Shown piece by piece: positions 26,286-34,795 of a DNA stretch of 64,000 nt. The position numbers and the translations under genes were made by a program. Source of the stretch: Vibrio tapetis subsp. tapetis (lineage in GTDB: Bacteria > Pseudomonadota > Gammaproteobacteria > Enterobacterales > Vibrionaceae). The notes beneath the pieces were generated by a model. That model made no database searches. It was not told the origin of the DNA and was given only the letters and a program-made list of their open reading frames with translations. The DNA is taken from positions 18,267-82,266 of the forward strand of contig NZ_LT960613.1 of NCBI RefSeq assembly GCF_900233005.1, given 5' to 3'. Position 1 is the first letter of the stretch. Every line of letters begins with the position of its first letter.

Positions 26286-27818
26286 ATGCCAAAAAAGAGA
26301 ACACCAATGACAAAAATCAAAGAGGTTTTACGCCTTAAATTCGAGTGCGGATTGTCACACAGAAATATCGCTTCCTGTCTGAAAATTGGTTGTGCGACCG
26401 TATCTGAAATCATCAGTCGTTTTAATCAAAGCCAAATAGGTTGGCCGCTCCCTGATAGTTGTTCAGATACAGAGTTAACCAATGCGCTTTATCACCCAAA
26501 AGGAGCGAATAAAGCCAAAGCGATGCCAAACTTCGCTAACTGTTGTACGGAACTAAAAAGAAAAGGCATGACGAAACTGCTGTTGTGGGAAGAATATTAC
26601 GAGCAATATCAGGAGCGAGCCTACGCTTATACTCAGTTCTGTGAACATTACATGCGTTGGTTAAAGAAGCAGAAGCGTAGCATGCGACAGACCCACATCG
26701 CAGGTGACAAGCTGTTCATTGATTACTGTGGCCCAACGATCCCAGTCGTTAACCCTGACACGGGAGAGATCCGTCATGCCCAGGTTTTTGTTGCCACTCT
26801 TGGTGCATCCAATTATACCTACGTGGAAGCAAGTGAGAGTCAAAAACTAGAACACTGGCTGGAAGCCCATGCCAATGCCTTCGAACACTTCGGCGGGGTT
26901 CCAAGGTTGTTAGTCCCTGATAACCTGCGTTCGGCTGTCACTAAACATGACCGCTATGAACCTCAGCTCAACGATAGTTACCAGAAACTATCTAACCATT
27001 ACCAGACGGCTGTCATGCCTGCTCGACCATACAAACCTAAAGACAAAGCAAAAGCTGAAAATGCAGTGCTCATTGTTGAGCGTTGGATAATGATGCGACT
27101 ACGACACAATACCTTCCACACGTTCAAAGAGTTAAACCTAGCCATCCGTGAGCTAATGAATGATTTGAACCAAAGGGAAATGAAACAGCTAGGAGCCAGC
27201 CGTCAGGCACTGTTCGAGCAGTTAGATAAACCAGCATTGAGACCACTTCCAATCCAACGCTACATCTATACCGAAACTAAGCGGGCGAAAGTTGGGCCTG
27301 ACTACCACATAGAGTACAGAAAACATTACTACTCTGTGCCTCACCAGTTAGTGGGACAACATGTTGAACTTGAAGCCACTTCCCGCTTGATACGCATTTA
27401 TTATCAAGGAAACCTAGTCTCACAACATCCATGTAGCCCAAAAGAACGAGGGATAAGCACTTACCCCGAACACATGCCCAGCAACCATCGGTATCAGAAA
27501 TGGTCTCCTGAACGATTATTGCGCTGGGGAGAACATATTGGCGCTGCAACTCGTGAAATGGTGAATGTTCAATTGATGAAAAAGGCACACCCTGAACAAG
27601 CTTATCGTAGCTGTCTTGGCTTATTGAACCTGAGTAAAAAATACGGTGATGTTCGTCTAGAGCAAGCCTGTAAGGATGCGCTTCTAATCAATAAACCCTA
27701 TCTTAAGTTCGTCAAAAACTTGTTAGTAAACCATCGGGAAGGCCAACTCTCATCAGAAACTCAAACCACACCCAACATAGAGCACAGCAATGTTCGTGGC
27801 CCTGACTTTTACCACTAG
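26286..27818 (+). CDS. istA: IS21-family transposase IstA
   Basis: The product has about 510 aa depending on which of three adjacent start codons is used (GTG 26280, ATG 26283 or 26286). An N-terminal HTH (LKFECGLSHRNIASCLKIGCATVSEII) is followed by an rve-type integrase core with FIDYCGPTIPV, VPDNLRSAV and KPKDKAKAENAV. A C-terminal Mu-transposase-like beta domain follows. IstA cuts and joins the element ends together with IstB. The gene is nine bases from istB and intact. Confidence 0.95.
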   Translation: MPKKRTPMTKIKEVLRLKFECGLSHRNIASCLKIGCATVSEIISRFNQSQIGWPLPDSCSDTELTNALYHPKGANKAKAMPNFANCCTELKRKGMTKLLLWEEYYEQYQERAYAYTQFCEHYMRWLKKQKRSMRQTHIAGDKLFIDYCGPTIPVVNPDTGEIRHAQVFVATLGASNYTYVEASESQKLEHWLEAHANAFEHFGGVPRLLVPDNLRSAVTKHDRYEPQLNDSYQKLSNHYQTAVMPARPYKPKDKAKAENAVLIVERWIMMRLRHNTFHTFKELNLAIRELMNDLNQREMKQLGASRQALFEQLDKPALRPLPIQRYIYTETKRAKVGPDYHIEYRKHYYSVPHQLVGQHVELEATSRLIRIYYQGNLVSQHPCSPKERGISTYPEHMPSNHRYQKWSPERLLRWGEHIGAATREMVNVQLMKKAHPEQAYRSCLGLLNLSKKYGDVRLEQACKDALLINKPYLKFVKNLLVNHREGQLSSETQTTPNIEHSNVRGPDFYH

Positions 27819-27827
27819 GAGTACGTA

Positions 27828-28568
27828 ATGAACCAGATAAATGAACAACTAAAAGCACTTCGCCTTGGTCATGCAGCACAAGCTTTAGAGCAGCAACGTG
27901 AGCAGCTATCCACTTACGCAGAGCTAGCGTTCGAAGAAAGGTTAAGCTTACTTCTAGAGAGTGAGTTGCTTAACCGAAACCAAACTAAGATCCAAAGGCT
28001 CAAGCGACAAGCCAAGCTCAGAGTAGATGCGCAGGCAAGCCAAATTATTTACAAAGAAGGGCGAGGTCTAATGCGGAGTCAGATGAGTGAACTTCTGACA
28101 GGAATCTATCTGCACAAACATCAAAATATCTTGATCACTGGCCCTACAGGAGCAGGAAAAACCTATATCGCTTGCGCTTTATCGGCTCAGGCTTGCGAGC
28201 AGCAACATAGCGTTCGATATTACCGTTTGAGTCGCTTACTGGATGATCTAAGTTCAGGCCGTCTTGACGGCACATATCAAAAACAGCTACTGGCACTATC
28301 GAAAAAAGGCTTACTCGTCCTAGATGACTGGGGAATGGAAAAGCTCACTCAGGATCATGCAGGTCATTTACTGGAGTTACTTGAAGACAGATATCAGGTC
28401 AGCAGCACGATGATGATAAGCCAACTTCCTGTAAAAGAATGGTACAACATGATAGGTAACGCCACGGTTGCTGATGCTGTTTTAGACCGATTAATCCATA
28501 ACAGCCACCGATTAGAACTAGGAGGGGAATCAATGAGAAAACTGGCGCAATCCGATCAGTTAGAGTAA
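27828..28568 (+). CDS. istB: IS21-family helper ATPase IstB
   Basis: The 246-aa AAA+ ATPase is related to DnaC. Walker A is ITGPTGAGKTYIACAL near residue 103, Walker B is LLVLDDWGM near residue 164, and sensor-like MMISQLPVKEWYNMIGN follows. It regulates target choice and activates IstA. It ends about 80 bases before the right end of the element. No damage is visible. Confidence 0.95.
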   Translation: MNQINEQLKALRLGHAAQALEQQREQLSTYAELAFEERLSLLLESELLNRNQTKIQRLKRQAKLRVDAQASQIIYKEGRGLMRSQMSELLTGIYLHKHQNILITGPTGAGKTYIACALSAQACEQQHSVRYYRLSRLLDDLSSGRLDGTYQKQLLALSKKGLLVLDDWGMEKLTQDHAGHLLELLEDRYQVSSTMMISQLPVKEWYNMIGNATVADAVLDRLIHNSHRLELGGESMRKLAQSDQLE

Positions 28569-28647
28569 AACTAGAGGTAGAGAAAAACGGCAGGGTCAGG
28601 TGATCGGATTAAACCGAAACGCCCGATCGGAATCGCCGAAATACGCA

Positions 28648-28702
28648 GGCATCATAGCAATATAGAAAACGGCTGGCAGCCGTATAGAAAGCGTGATGAG
28701 TT
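28648..28702 (+). repeat. attC-like site 2, right half (split by IS21)
   Basis: Joined to 26013-26056 with one target duplication removed, this gives a site matching attC-like site 1. Both have TAACTTATTGATTG at the start and CGTATAGAAAGCGT(T/G)ATG at the end, with an internal ACGGCTGGCAGCCGT dyad. Confidence 0.5.
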
Positions 28703-28712
28703 AGAGGTAATT

Positions 28713-29180
28713 ATGGAATCTTCAGCAAAGCAAGGATTTAGATTTGCTCGCTTTATGAGGCTACTTCCCGTAGGCGAAGATAAGGTCTTAGTTGTCCTTA
28801 AAGGGCATTTATTAATCGAAGAACTTTTGAGTGATATTTTAACCCTCCACCTGAGCTTAGATAATCCTCTAGGTATAAAGATCACTAATAATATGATGTT
28901 CGCCAAAAAATTAGAGTTATGTTGGGCCCTATCGAAATCTACAGAGTTACCCGATGAGTTCTGGGTTGCAATAAAAAAGCTGAATACGATTCGAAACAAA
29001 TATTCGCACAACATTTCACCTTCAGGGATTGATGTAACAATACAAGACTTCACTTGTGAAGTTGAGCGACTTGACCCCTTTGGTTATATAAAAGATGGTG
29101 GAGACTCTAAGTTTGAAATTTCAATCAGTTGCTTATACATTATGCTAAATGAGCAATTAGGTGCTTTGCGAAACTCATAA
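28713..29180 (+). CDS. Hypothetical cassette protein, HEPN-like
   Basis: The 155-aa all-helical product contains LNTIRNKYSHNISP, an R-x4-H motif like the active site of HEPN ribonucleases or of HEPN-derived MAE-type domains. It could be a toxin, defence or structural variant; I cannot tell which. It starts ten bases after one attC-like site and its stop codon is the first base triplet of the next (TAACAAGAGC), the classic arrangement of an integron cassette. No partner antitoxin is obvious apart from the next gene. Confidence 0.6.
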   Translation: MESSAKQGFRFARFMRLLPVGEDKVLVVLKGHLLIEELLSDILTLHLSLDNPLGIKITNNMMFAKKLELCWALSKSTELPDEFWVAIKKLNTIRNKYSHNISPSGIDVTIQDFTCEVERLDPFGYIKDGGDSKFEISISCLYIMLNEQLGALRNS

Positions 29181-29282
29181 CAAGAGCTAAGGCAGATTCC
29201 CAACCCTTGGCATTCTCAGTTCAAGGTTGGGTTTTGGGTTAAGGTGCAATAGGTTAGGTGGTGGCGTTGCAACTTAACGCGA
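29178..29282 (+). repeat. attC-like integron recombination site 3 (Vibrio type)
   Basis: It starts TAACAAGAGCTAAGG, continues with TTGGCATTCTCAGTTCAAGG and ends GGTGGCGTTGCAACTTAACGC. The length (about 105 bp), the beginning at the stop codon of the preceding ORF and the internal words match Vibrio superintegron attC sites as I know them. It is the best of the attC-like sites here. Confidence 0.75.
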
Positions 29283-29311
29283 CTAGCCTTCTTAAGGAGT
29301 ATATAAATCAA

Positions 29312-29800
29312 ATGTCAGTTCAAAAAATGCATGGTGGGGCGACCCATACAGCTGAAGAGTTTGTGTTAGCGGGTTTAGAGGCCTCAAAGAGTGTTGAAAA
29401 TAATCGTTTAGTAGCTCCTGTTATGGTCTGTTTTGCTTTTGCATCAGAGTTATTCCTTAAGGGGGAGTTAGCAAATCAAGGAATTGACCCTTGTAAGGAA
29501 CATAGCCTTTGGAGCTTGTATAAACTACTTCCAGAAGATAGGAAAAACTGGGTAAGACGAATGTATGTTCACCTAGTTGGTGATATTGAAAAAGCTAGTT
29601 TTGAAAGAGAAATACAGCGTTGGTCTAAATCATTTATAGAGATTAGGTACTGGCATGATCAAACATCAAAAGAGCAGGCATATTTTGATTTTTCTAACTT
29701 CATACCAAATCTCGCGATCAGTTTATATAACGCTTACTCACACATAGACGAATTTCCAATATTTGAGTTTCCGCAACTTCGAGGAAAACATATCAAATAA
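29312..29800 (+). CDS. Hypothetical cassette protein, HEPN-like
   Basis: The chosen start ATG at 29312 (MSVQKMHGGATHTAEEF) follows the attC-like site; a longer frame would begin inside that site. It gives 162 aa. Helical segments and the motif FIEIRYWHDQ resemble the C-terminal part of HEPN domains (R-x-W-x-H/E). After the stop, GCTAACAAGCGTTT at 29809-29822 looks like the start of another attC site that is then cut off by the island repeat. Function is unassigned. Confidence 0.6.
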   Translation: MSVQKMHGGATHTAEEFVLAGLEASKSVENNRLVAPVMVCFAFASELFLKGELANQGIDPCKEHSLWSLYKLLPEDRKNWVRRMYVHLVGDIEKASFEREIQRWSKSFIEIRYWHDQTSKEQAYFDFSNFIPNLAISLYNAYSHIDEFPIFEFPQLRGKHIK

Positions 29801-29884
29801 CAGAATGCTAACAAGCGTTTAGATTTTCAAGATACTTTTCCTAATCAATTGAAGTAATTTTGTCCAATGTCACTAAATTACTTC

Positions 29885-29931
29885 TGTCCAGAGACGTGCC
29901 AGCACGATCACTGCTAGAACGTTTATGCCCC
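29885..29931 (+). repeat. 47-bp perfect direct repeat, left copy
   Basis: The repeat begins TGTCCAGAGACGTGCCAG and ends GTTTATGCCCC, and is identical to 39444-39490. It lies 133 bases upstream of a tyrosine recombinase gene. It may be an attachment site bounding a 9.5-kb unit with integrase, AbiE-like pair and type I restriction system. Confidence 0.9.
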
Positions 29932-30063
29932 AAAATCAGCTAGATCAAATACTCTAACGCACTTAAGCCTGCAATCTTTCTCAGCTTCCTCACTGCATAA
30001 CCATTCAATTTATCTCCTCTAAACTTAATAAGGCCACTTCTAAAGTCATACTGGAGGTCAATT

Positions 30064-30657
30064 ATGTGGACAAAGAAAGGTCATTTAACAGGGCAGAAAA
30101 AACCCTTCAAACTTGAAGATATCTGGCGAATTCGCACTAGACTCGAAATCGAAGGAAACATCATGGAACTGGCCTTGCTCAATCTCGCCATAGACTGTAA
30201 GTTACGTTCTTGTGACTTGCTTAGAATGAAAGTGAGGGATATCTCTTCTGGTGGTGTGATTCAAGATCGCGTGCTTTACAGCCAGAGTAAAACTGGTAGA
30301 GAGGTCCAGTTTGAGATCACATCTCGTACTGCACAGTCATTGGCTCAATGGATAATGAAGAGCCAAATATCCGCATCAGATTACTTGTTCCCTAGCCCTC
30401 GCAAGCAGGGTAAGCCCATGAGTTATAGTCGTTACGCAACCATCATTCGTCGTTGGGCCACTGAACTCTGTTACGACCCATACCTTTACGGCACACATTC
30501 AATGCGTCGAACGAAAGCGACATTAATCTATGCTCGCACCAAAAATATCCGTGCAGTTCAATTACTACTTGGTCACGTAAAGCTCGACAATACCATTCGT
30601 TATCTAGGTGTCGAAATTGAAGATGCGCTCAATATTTCAGAGGGGATAGACTCTTAA
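30064..30657 (+). CDS. Tyrosine recombinase (catalytic-domain-only integrase)
   Basis: The 197-aa product consists essentially of the catalytic domain. The active-site set is visible: R48 (CKLRSCDLL), a Lys in SKTGRE, H145 and R148 (HSMRRTKAT), H171 (LLGHVKLDN) and Y180 (IRYLGV). It lacks the N-terminal core-binding domain of full-length integrases. GGAGG precedes the ATG. It is the first gene inside a unit flanked by 47-bp direct repeats, so it is the obvious candidate for moving it. It is not an IntI: no integron-integrase-specific insertion is seen. Confidence 0.85.
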   Translation: MWTKKGHLTGQKKPFKLEDIWRIRTRLEIEGNIMELALLNLAIDCKLRSCDLLRMKVRDISSGGVIQDRVLYSQSKTGREVQFEITSRTAQSLAQWIMKSQISASDYLFPSPRKQGKPMSYSRYATIIRRWATELCYDPYLYGTHSMRRTKATLIYARTKNIRAVQLLLGHVKLDNTIRYLGVEIEDALNISEGIDS

Positions 30658-30844
30658 TGTAGGTCAAAGCTTCCTTTTCTTTATGGTGCCACGGATGAGG
30701 TGTTGGTTTATTTTAACTTATAACAATCACTTATGTTTTTTGATCTTATTTTAATACCGCTTTCTTTCAACGCACAGTGCCGTATTTATTCCTTGTTAAA
30801 ATAAGTTGAGTTATACTGTTTTGAATTAAAGTTAGGAGGTTCAA
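30658..30844. promoter_or_regulatory. Promoter interval upstream of the AbiE-like pair
   Basis: This is a non-coding, AT-rich stretch. It includes GTTGAGTTATACTGTTTTGAATT close to the AGGAGG of the downstream gene, so it is probably the promoter of the AbiE and restriction genes. Confidence 0.4.
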
Positions 30845-31249
30845 ATGACTGCGGCAGATCGTATTTATCAGAATATAAAGCGTTCAAGACGCTATGTCTT
30901 TGAACGCAAAGACTTTGATGGGTTTGCCAGTTATGATCAAGTAGGTAGAGCATTGAGGCAATTAGTAAAGCAAGGTGAACTAATGAAGCTTGGCTATGGT
31001 TTGTATACCAAAGCAAGGGTTAATAGCCTTACAGGAAGACCCATGCCTACCAACCCTGGTGGTAGCGATGCCCTTATCCGGGAAATATTAAAAATGAAGG
31101 GCGTTGACTTTGAGATGGATAGTTTGTCTCTACAGAGCTTTTCAGGTGAAAGCACACAAGTACCATCATCCGTTCATTATTCATGGAATCCTAAGCAGTT
31201 TAATCGCAAGCTGGTAGTAGGTAATCGAGTACTGAATTCTCCGAGTTAA
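30845..31249 (+). CDS. AbiEi-like antitoxin (DUF6088-type)
   Basis: The 134-aa product has an N-terminal winged helix (RSRRYVFERKDFDGFASYDQVGRALRQLVKQGEL) followed by KLGYGLYTKAR, the pattern of AbiEi-type transcriptional antitoxins of type IV toxin-antitoxin systems. AGGAGG precedes the ATG. The next gene begins two bases after its stop and encodes the matching nucleotidyltransferase. By family knowledge the antitoxin represses the operon rather than binding the toxin directly. Confidence 0.8.
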   Translation: MTAADRIYQNIKRSRRYVFERKDFDGFASYDQVGRALRQLVKQGELMKLGYGLYTKARVNSLTGRPMPTNPGGSDALIREILKMKGVDFEMDSLSLQSFSGESTQVPSSVHYSWNPKQFNRKLVVGNRVLNSPS

Positions 31250-31251
31250 CG

Positions 31252-32193
31252 ATGAAAAAACTAAAACAACAATTCCTTGAGGTTTCCGATGCTTTAGCGC
31301 TAGGAAACCCAGCCATTATTGAAAAAGATTACTGGGTTGTTGCTCTGCTTGCTGAGCTAGAAAAACTTACCTTTGAAACTCACCAATTGGTTTTTGCAGG
31401 TGGTACGGCATTAGCCAAATCTAATGTCAAAATCCTACGGATGTCAGAAGACGTTGATATTAAACTGATCCCAAGTAAAGAGTTTGATGCGTTGAGTCGT
31501 GGTAAAAAGAAAACCGCACGTAAAATGCTTATCGAGCAAATAGAGCAGGTGATTGCGCGATCTCAGCAATTTACAGTTGAAAGCCGACTTGTTCGTGATG
31601 AATACCGTTATGTGGAGTATGAACTTAAATATCCTCAACAATTCAACCAAGCTCCATGCTTGCGACCAATCATCAAATTAGAGCTGATGGAAACTATTCC
31701 GCTTCTAGAAGTAGAAGACCGAGGAATTCAATCGTTAGTTGCAGAGCTTTATAAGCAACCACAAGAGGTCAGCGCATTCGCTTGTGTTTCTGTTTACGCA
31801 ACATTAGTGGAGAAAGTACTTTCTATGTTACGTCGTACTATGTTGGTTAAGCGTGACACCGAACGTAAAGATGATGTCACGTTGGTCCGTCATATCTACG
31901 ACGTTCATTGCATTGATACAGCGCAGACGCTAGATATTGAGTCACTAACCTCATTATTTCTCACAGTATTGAAAGAAGATATCGACCGCTTTGGTAACCA
32001 GCATGCTGAGTTTGTCGCTGCCCCTATTAAGGAGCTACGCCTTGGCTTACAAGAGCTAGAAGACAACCCGATTTTCCGCCAACGCTTTCAAGACTTTGTT
32101 ACGCCAATGGTGTTTAACACCGAACCCCATGATTTTGATACCTGCTTTGCCTCATTTAAACGCATCGCTGAATCATTGATTAAAACAATTTGA
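31252..32193 (+). CDS. AbiEii-like nucleotidyltransferase toxin
   Basis: The 313-aa product is of the AbiEii/AbiGii family. It contains the DNA-polymerase-beta-like core FAGGTALAKS near residue 46 and RMSEDVDIKL near residue 62, then a conserved KLELMETIP. AbiEii toxins block growth by adding nucleotides to tRNA or a similar target, and can act as abortive infection. It is directly coupled to the AbiEi-like gene and is followed after seven bases by hsdM, so toxin-antitoxin and restriction genes probably form one transcription unit. Confidence 0.85.
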   Translation: MKKLKQQFLEVSDALALGNPAIIEKDYWVVALLAELEKLTFETHQLVFAGGTALAKSNVKILRMSEDVDIKLIPSKEFDALSRGKKKTARKMLIEQIEQVIARSQQFTVESRLVRDEYRYVEYELKYPQQFNQAPCLRPIIKLELMETIPLLEVEDRGIQSLVAELYKQPQEVSAFACVSVYATLVEKVLSMLRRTMLVKRDTERKDDVTLVRHIYDVHCIDTAQTLDIESLTSLFLTVLKEDIDRFGNQHAEFVAAPIKELRLGLQELEDNPIFRQRFQDFVTPMVFNTEPHDFDTCFASFKRIAESLIKTI

Positions 32194-32200
32194 GTAGATA

Positions 32201-34795
32201 ATGAATAAACAACAACTTGCCGCCAAAATTTGGGAATCGGCAAACCAAATGCGTTCTAAAATTGAAGCGAACGACTACAAAGATTACATCTTGGGTTTTA
32301 TCTTTTATAAGTTCTTGTCAGATAAGCAAGTTCAGTTTCTGATCAATAACGAATTTGATGAACAATCAATCAAAGAACTCAACGAGCAAGACGAAGACAC
32401 CCTGAATTATGTACGAAATGAGATTGGCTATTTCATCGCCTACGACAATCTGTTTTCTACTTGGGTAGAAGACGGACAAGATTTCGACATTGCCTACGTC
32501 CGTGATGCATTATCAGCGTTTGGTCGCTTGATTAACCCTGCCCATAAAGATCTGTTTGAGGGCATCTTTAACACGCTAGAGACTGGCCTTAGTAAGTTAG
32601 GGGAAAATGCCGCATCACAAACTAAAGCGGCGAGAAGCTTGATCCACTTGATCAACGACATCCCAATGAAAGGCAAGCAAGACTATGATGTACTCGGCTT
32701 TATCTACGAATACTTAATCAGCCAATTTGCTGCTAACGCGGGGAAAAAAGCCGGCGAATTTTATACGCCTCACGAAGTCTCGGTACTGATGTCAGAGATC
32801 ATGGCTGACCACCTTAAGGACCGAGAAAAAATTCAAATTTACGATCCAACCAGTGGCTCAGGCTCGTTGCTGATCAACATCGGTCAATCGGTAGAAAATC
32901 GTCTAGGTGGTGAGAATAACATTCGTTATTTTGCCCAAGAGCTCAAGAAAAACACCTACAACTTAACCCGTATGAACCTATTTATGCGTGGGATTTTGCC
33001 TAACGACATCATCACCCGCAATGCAGATACGCTAGAAGATGACTGGCCAATTGATAGCAATAAAACCCATGAGCCGCTGCGAGTGGATGCCGTCGTTTCA
33101 AACCCGCCTTATTCACAAAAGTGGGACCCGGAGTTTAAAGATAAAGATCCGCGTTATTCGCCATTTGGCCTTGCGCCAAAAACCAAAGCGGATTACGCCT
33201 TCTTGCTGCATGACCTATACCACATAAAACCCGATGGCATCATGACCATTGTATTGCCTCATGGGGTACTGTTCCGTGGGGGGGATGAAGGTAAAATTCG
33301 TGAAAACCTAATAGAAAAGAACCACATTGACGCCATTATCGGGCTGCCTGCCAATGTTTTCTTTGGTACGGGTATTCCCACTATTGTTTTGGTGCTCAAG
33401 CAAACCCGAAACAACGATGACGTACTCATCATTGATGCCTCAAAAGGCTTCGTTAAAGAAGGAAAAAACAACAAGCTACGTGCCTGCGACATCAAGCGCA
33501 TTGTGGATACCGTGGTTAGCCGCCAATCTCAGCTAAAATTTTCTGCACTGGTCAACCGACAGACGATCCGAGAGAACGGTTACAATCTGAACATTCCACG
33601 TTATGTCGACTCATCTGATGAGGCTGAAAGCTGGGATATCTACGCATCCATGTTCGGGGATATCCCCAACAGCGAACTTGCGGCGTTAAGCCCCTATTGG
33701 CAGGCAATGCCAAGCCTTAAAGCGAGCTTGTTTACTGCAACCTCTAGCGAATACTCCGCACTAAGCGTGGAAGATGTGAAAGCCGCCATCACCGCCCATG
33801 AGGACACCCAACGGTTTAACGGCCAATATAAACAGGCGTTCGGCGACTTTGAAGCCTACCTAAAGCAAAGTTTGATCACCGAGTTATTACAGGTAAAACG
33901 TTCGCGACAGCGAGGTATTATCAGTGATGAGATCTTCCGCCGTTTGCAAGGCATTGCCTTGATTGACAAATACGACGCCTATCAAATGCTGGATGCCAAA
34001 TGGCAGCAGCTTGGGGCAGATTTAGAGATGATCCAAACCGAAGGCATGGACACCTGTAAAAAGGTGGAGCCTAAGATGGTTACCAAAAAACAGAAAGGCA
34101 AAGAGGTACAAGTACAAGAAGGCTGGCTTGGTCATATCTTTCCTTTTGAGTTAGTTGAGAAAACCTACTTTAAGGAAGAGTTAAAACACATTCAAACCAT
34201 CAGCGAACGTCTGCAAACCATTAATACCGAGATTGAAGAACTCTTTAATGGCTTGAGTGAAGACGATAAAGAGTCCGCTTGCGTCAATGAAGATAAAACG
34301 GCTTTTGTGAATGTTGAACTAAACAAAGAAGTGAAGCAAATCAAAGCTGATAAAAAGCGTGGTGAAACCTTTGCTAAAGACGGCTTTGAGAACACATTGT
34401 TAGCCGTTTCAAAGCTGCAAAGTGAAGAAAAAACGCTGAAAAAGAGCCTTAAAACTGCAGATGAAACCTTGCTAGAAGCGACTAAGAAAAAGATCACTGA
34501 ATTGACTAAATCAGAAATCGAGCACCTACTGCTACTTAAATGGGTGCAACCCATCGTACAGTCATTAGCACAGTTGCCACAACAGCTCATCCAACGCTTA
34601 ACTAATAAACTGCAAGCGTTAGCAGACAAATACGCCCAAACCTATGGCGATATAGCCAATGAAACCCAGCAAGTCGAGCAGCAACTAGCTGAAATGATGG
34701 GTGAGCTACAAGGGAGTGATTTCGATATGCTGGGCATCAAAGCGTTAAAAGGCTTCCTGCAAGGTAAAGCATTAGCAGGTGGACAGCATGAGTAA
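32201..34795 (+). CDS. hsdM: Type I restriction-modification methyltransferase subunit (HsdM)
   Basis: This 864-aa adenine-N6 methyltransferase subunit has an N-terminal HsdM helical domain (LAAKIWESANQMRSK), SAM-binding motif I YDPTSGSGSLL near residue 215 and catalytic NPPY (SNPPYSQKW) near residue 300. Typical HsdM is about 500-550 aa. Here roughly 300 extra residues follow, with Lys/Glu-rich coiled coil (ELNKEVKQIKADKKRGE, KTLKKSLKTADE). With HsdS it methylates the recognition site; with HsdR as well it restricts unmodified DNA. Its stop overlaps the hsdS start by eight bases. Confidence 0.95.
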   Translation: MNKQQLAAKIWESANQMRSKIEANDYKDYILGFIFYKFLSDKQVQFLINNEFDEQSIKELNEQDEDTLNYVRNEIGYFIAYDNLFSTWVEDGQDFDIAYVRDALSAFGRLINPAHKDLFEGIFNTLETGLSKLGENAASQTKAARSLIHLINDIPMKGKQDYDVLGFIYEYLISQFAANAGKKAGEFYTPHEVSVLMSEIMADHLKDREKIQIYDPTSGSGSLLINIGQSVENRLGGENNIRYFAQELKKNTYNLTRMNLFMRGILPNDIITRNADTLEDDWPIDSNKTHEPLRVDAVVSNPPYSQKWDPEFKDKDPRYSPFGLAPKTKADYAFLLHDLYHIKPDGIMTIVLPHGVLFRGGDEGKIRENLIEKNHIDAIIGLPANVFFGTGIPTIVLVLKQTRNNDDVLIIDASKGFVKEGKNNKLRACDIKRIVDTVVSRQSQLKFSALVNRQTIRENGYNLNIPRYVDSSDEAESWDIYASMFGDIPNSELAALSPYWQAMPSLKASLFTATSSEYSALSVEDVKAAITAHEDTQRFNGQYKQAFGDFEAYLKQSLITELLQVKRSRQRGIISDEIFRRLQGIALIDKYDAYQMLDAKWQQLGADLEMIQTEGMDTCKKVEPKMVTKKQKGKEVQVQEGWLGHIFPFELVEKTYFKEELKHIQTISERLQTINTEIEELFNGLSEDDKESACVNEDKTAFVNVELNKEVKQIKADKKRGETFAKDGFENTLLAVSKLQSEEKTLKKSLKTADETLLEATKKKITELTKSEIEHLLLLKWVQPIVQSLAQLPQQLIQRLTNKLQALADKYAQTYGDIANETQQVEQQLAEMMGELQGSDFDMLGIKALKGFLQGKALAGGQHE

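Larger units (their letters stand above)
26057..28647 (+). mobile_element. IS21-family insertion sequence
   Basis: The 2591-bp element has terminal TGCGTATTTCGG / CCGAAATACGCA inverted repeats and a 6-bp target duplication GGCATC (26051-26056, 28648-28653). Several internal copies of a GATCACCTATTTCGG-like repeat follow the left end, as in other IS21 members. It has inserted into an attC-like site. Genes istA and istB appear intact. Confidence 0.93.

Noticed and set aside
30064..30657. Tyrosine recombinase as the integron integrase of the cassette array
   Set aside because: It has only a catalytic domain, no sign of the IntI-specific insertion, and sits inside the 47-bp-repeat unit rather than at the array's start.
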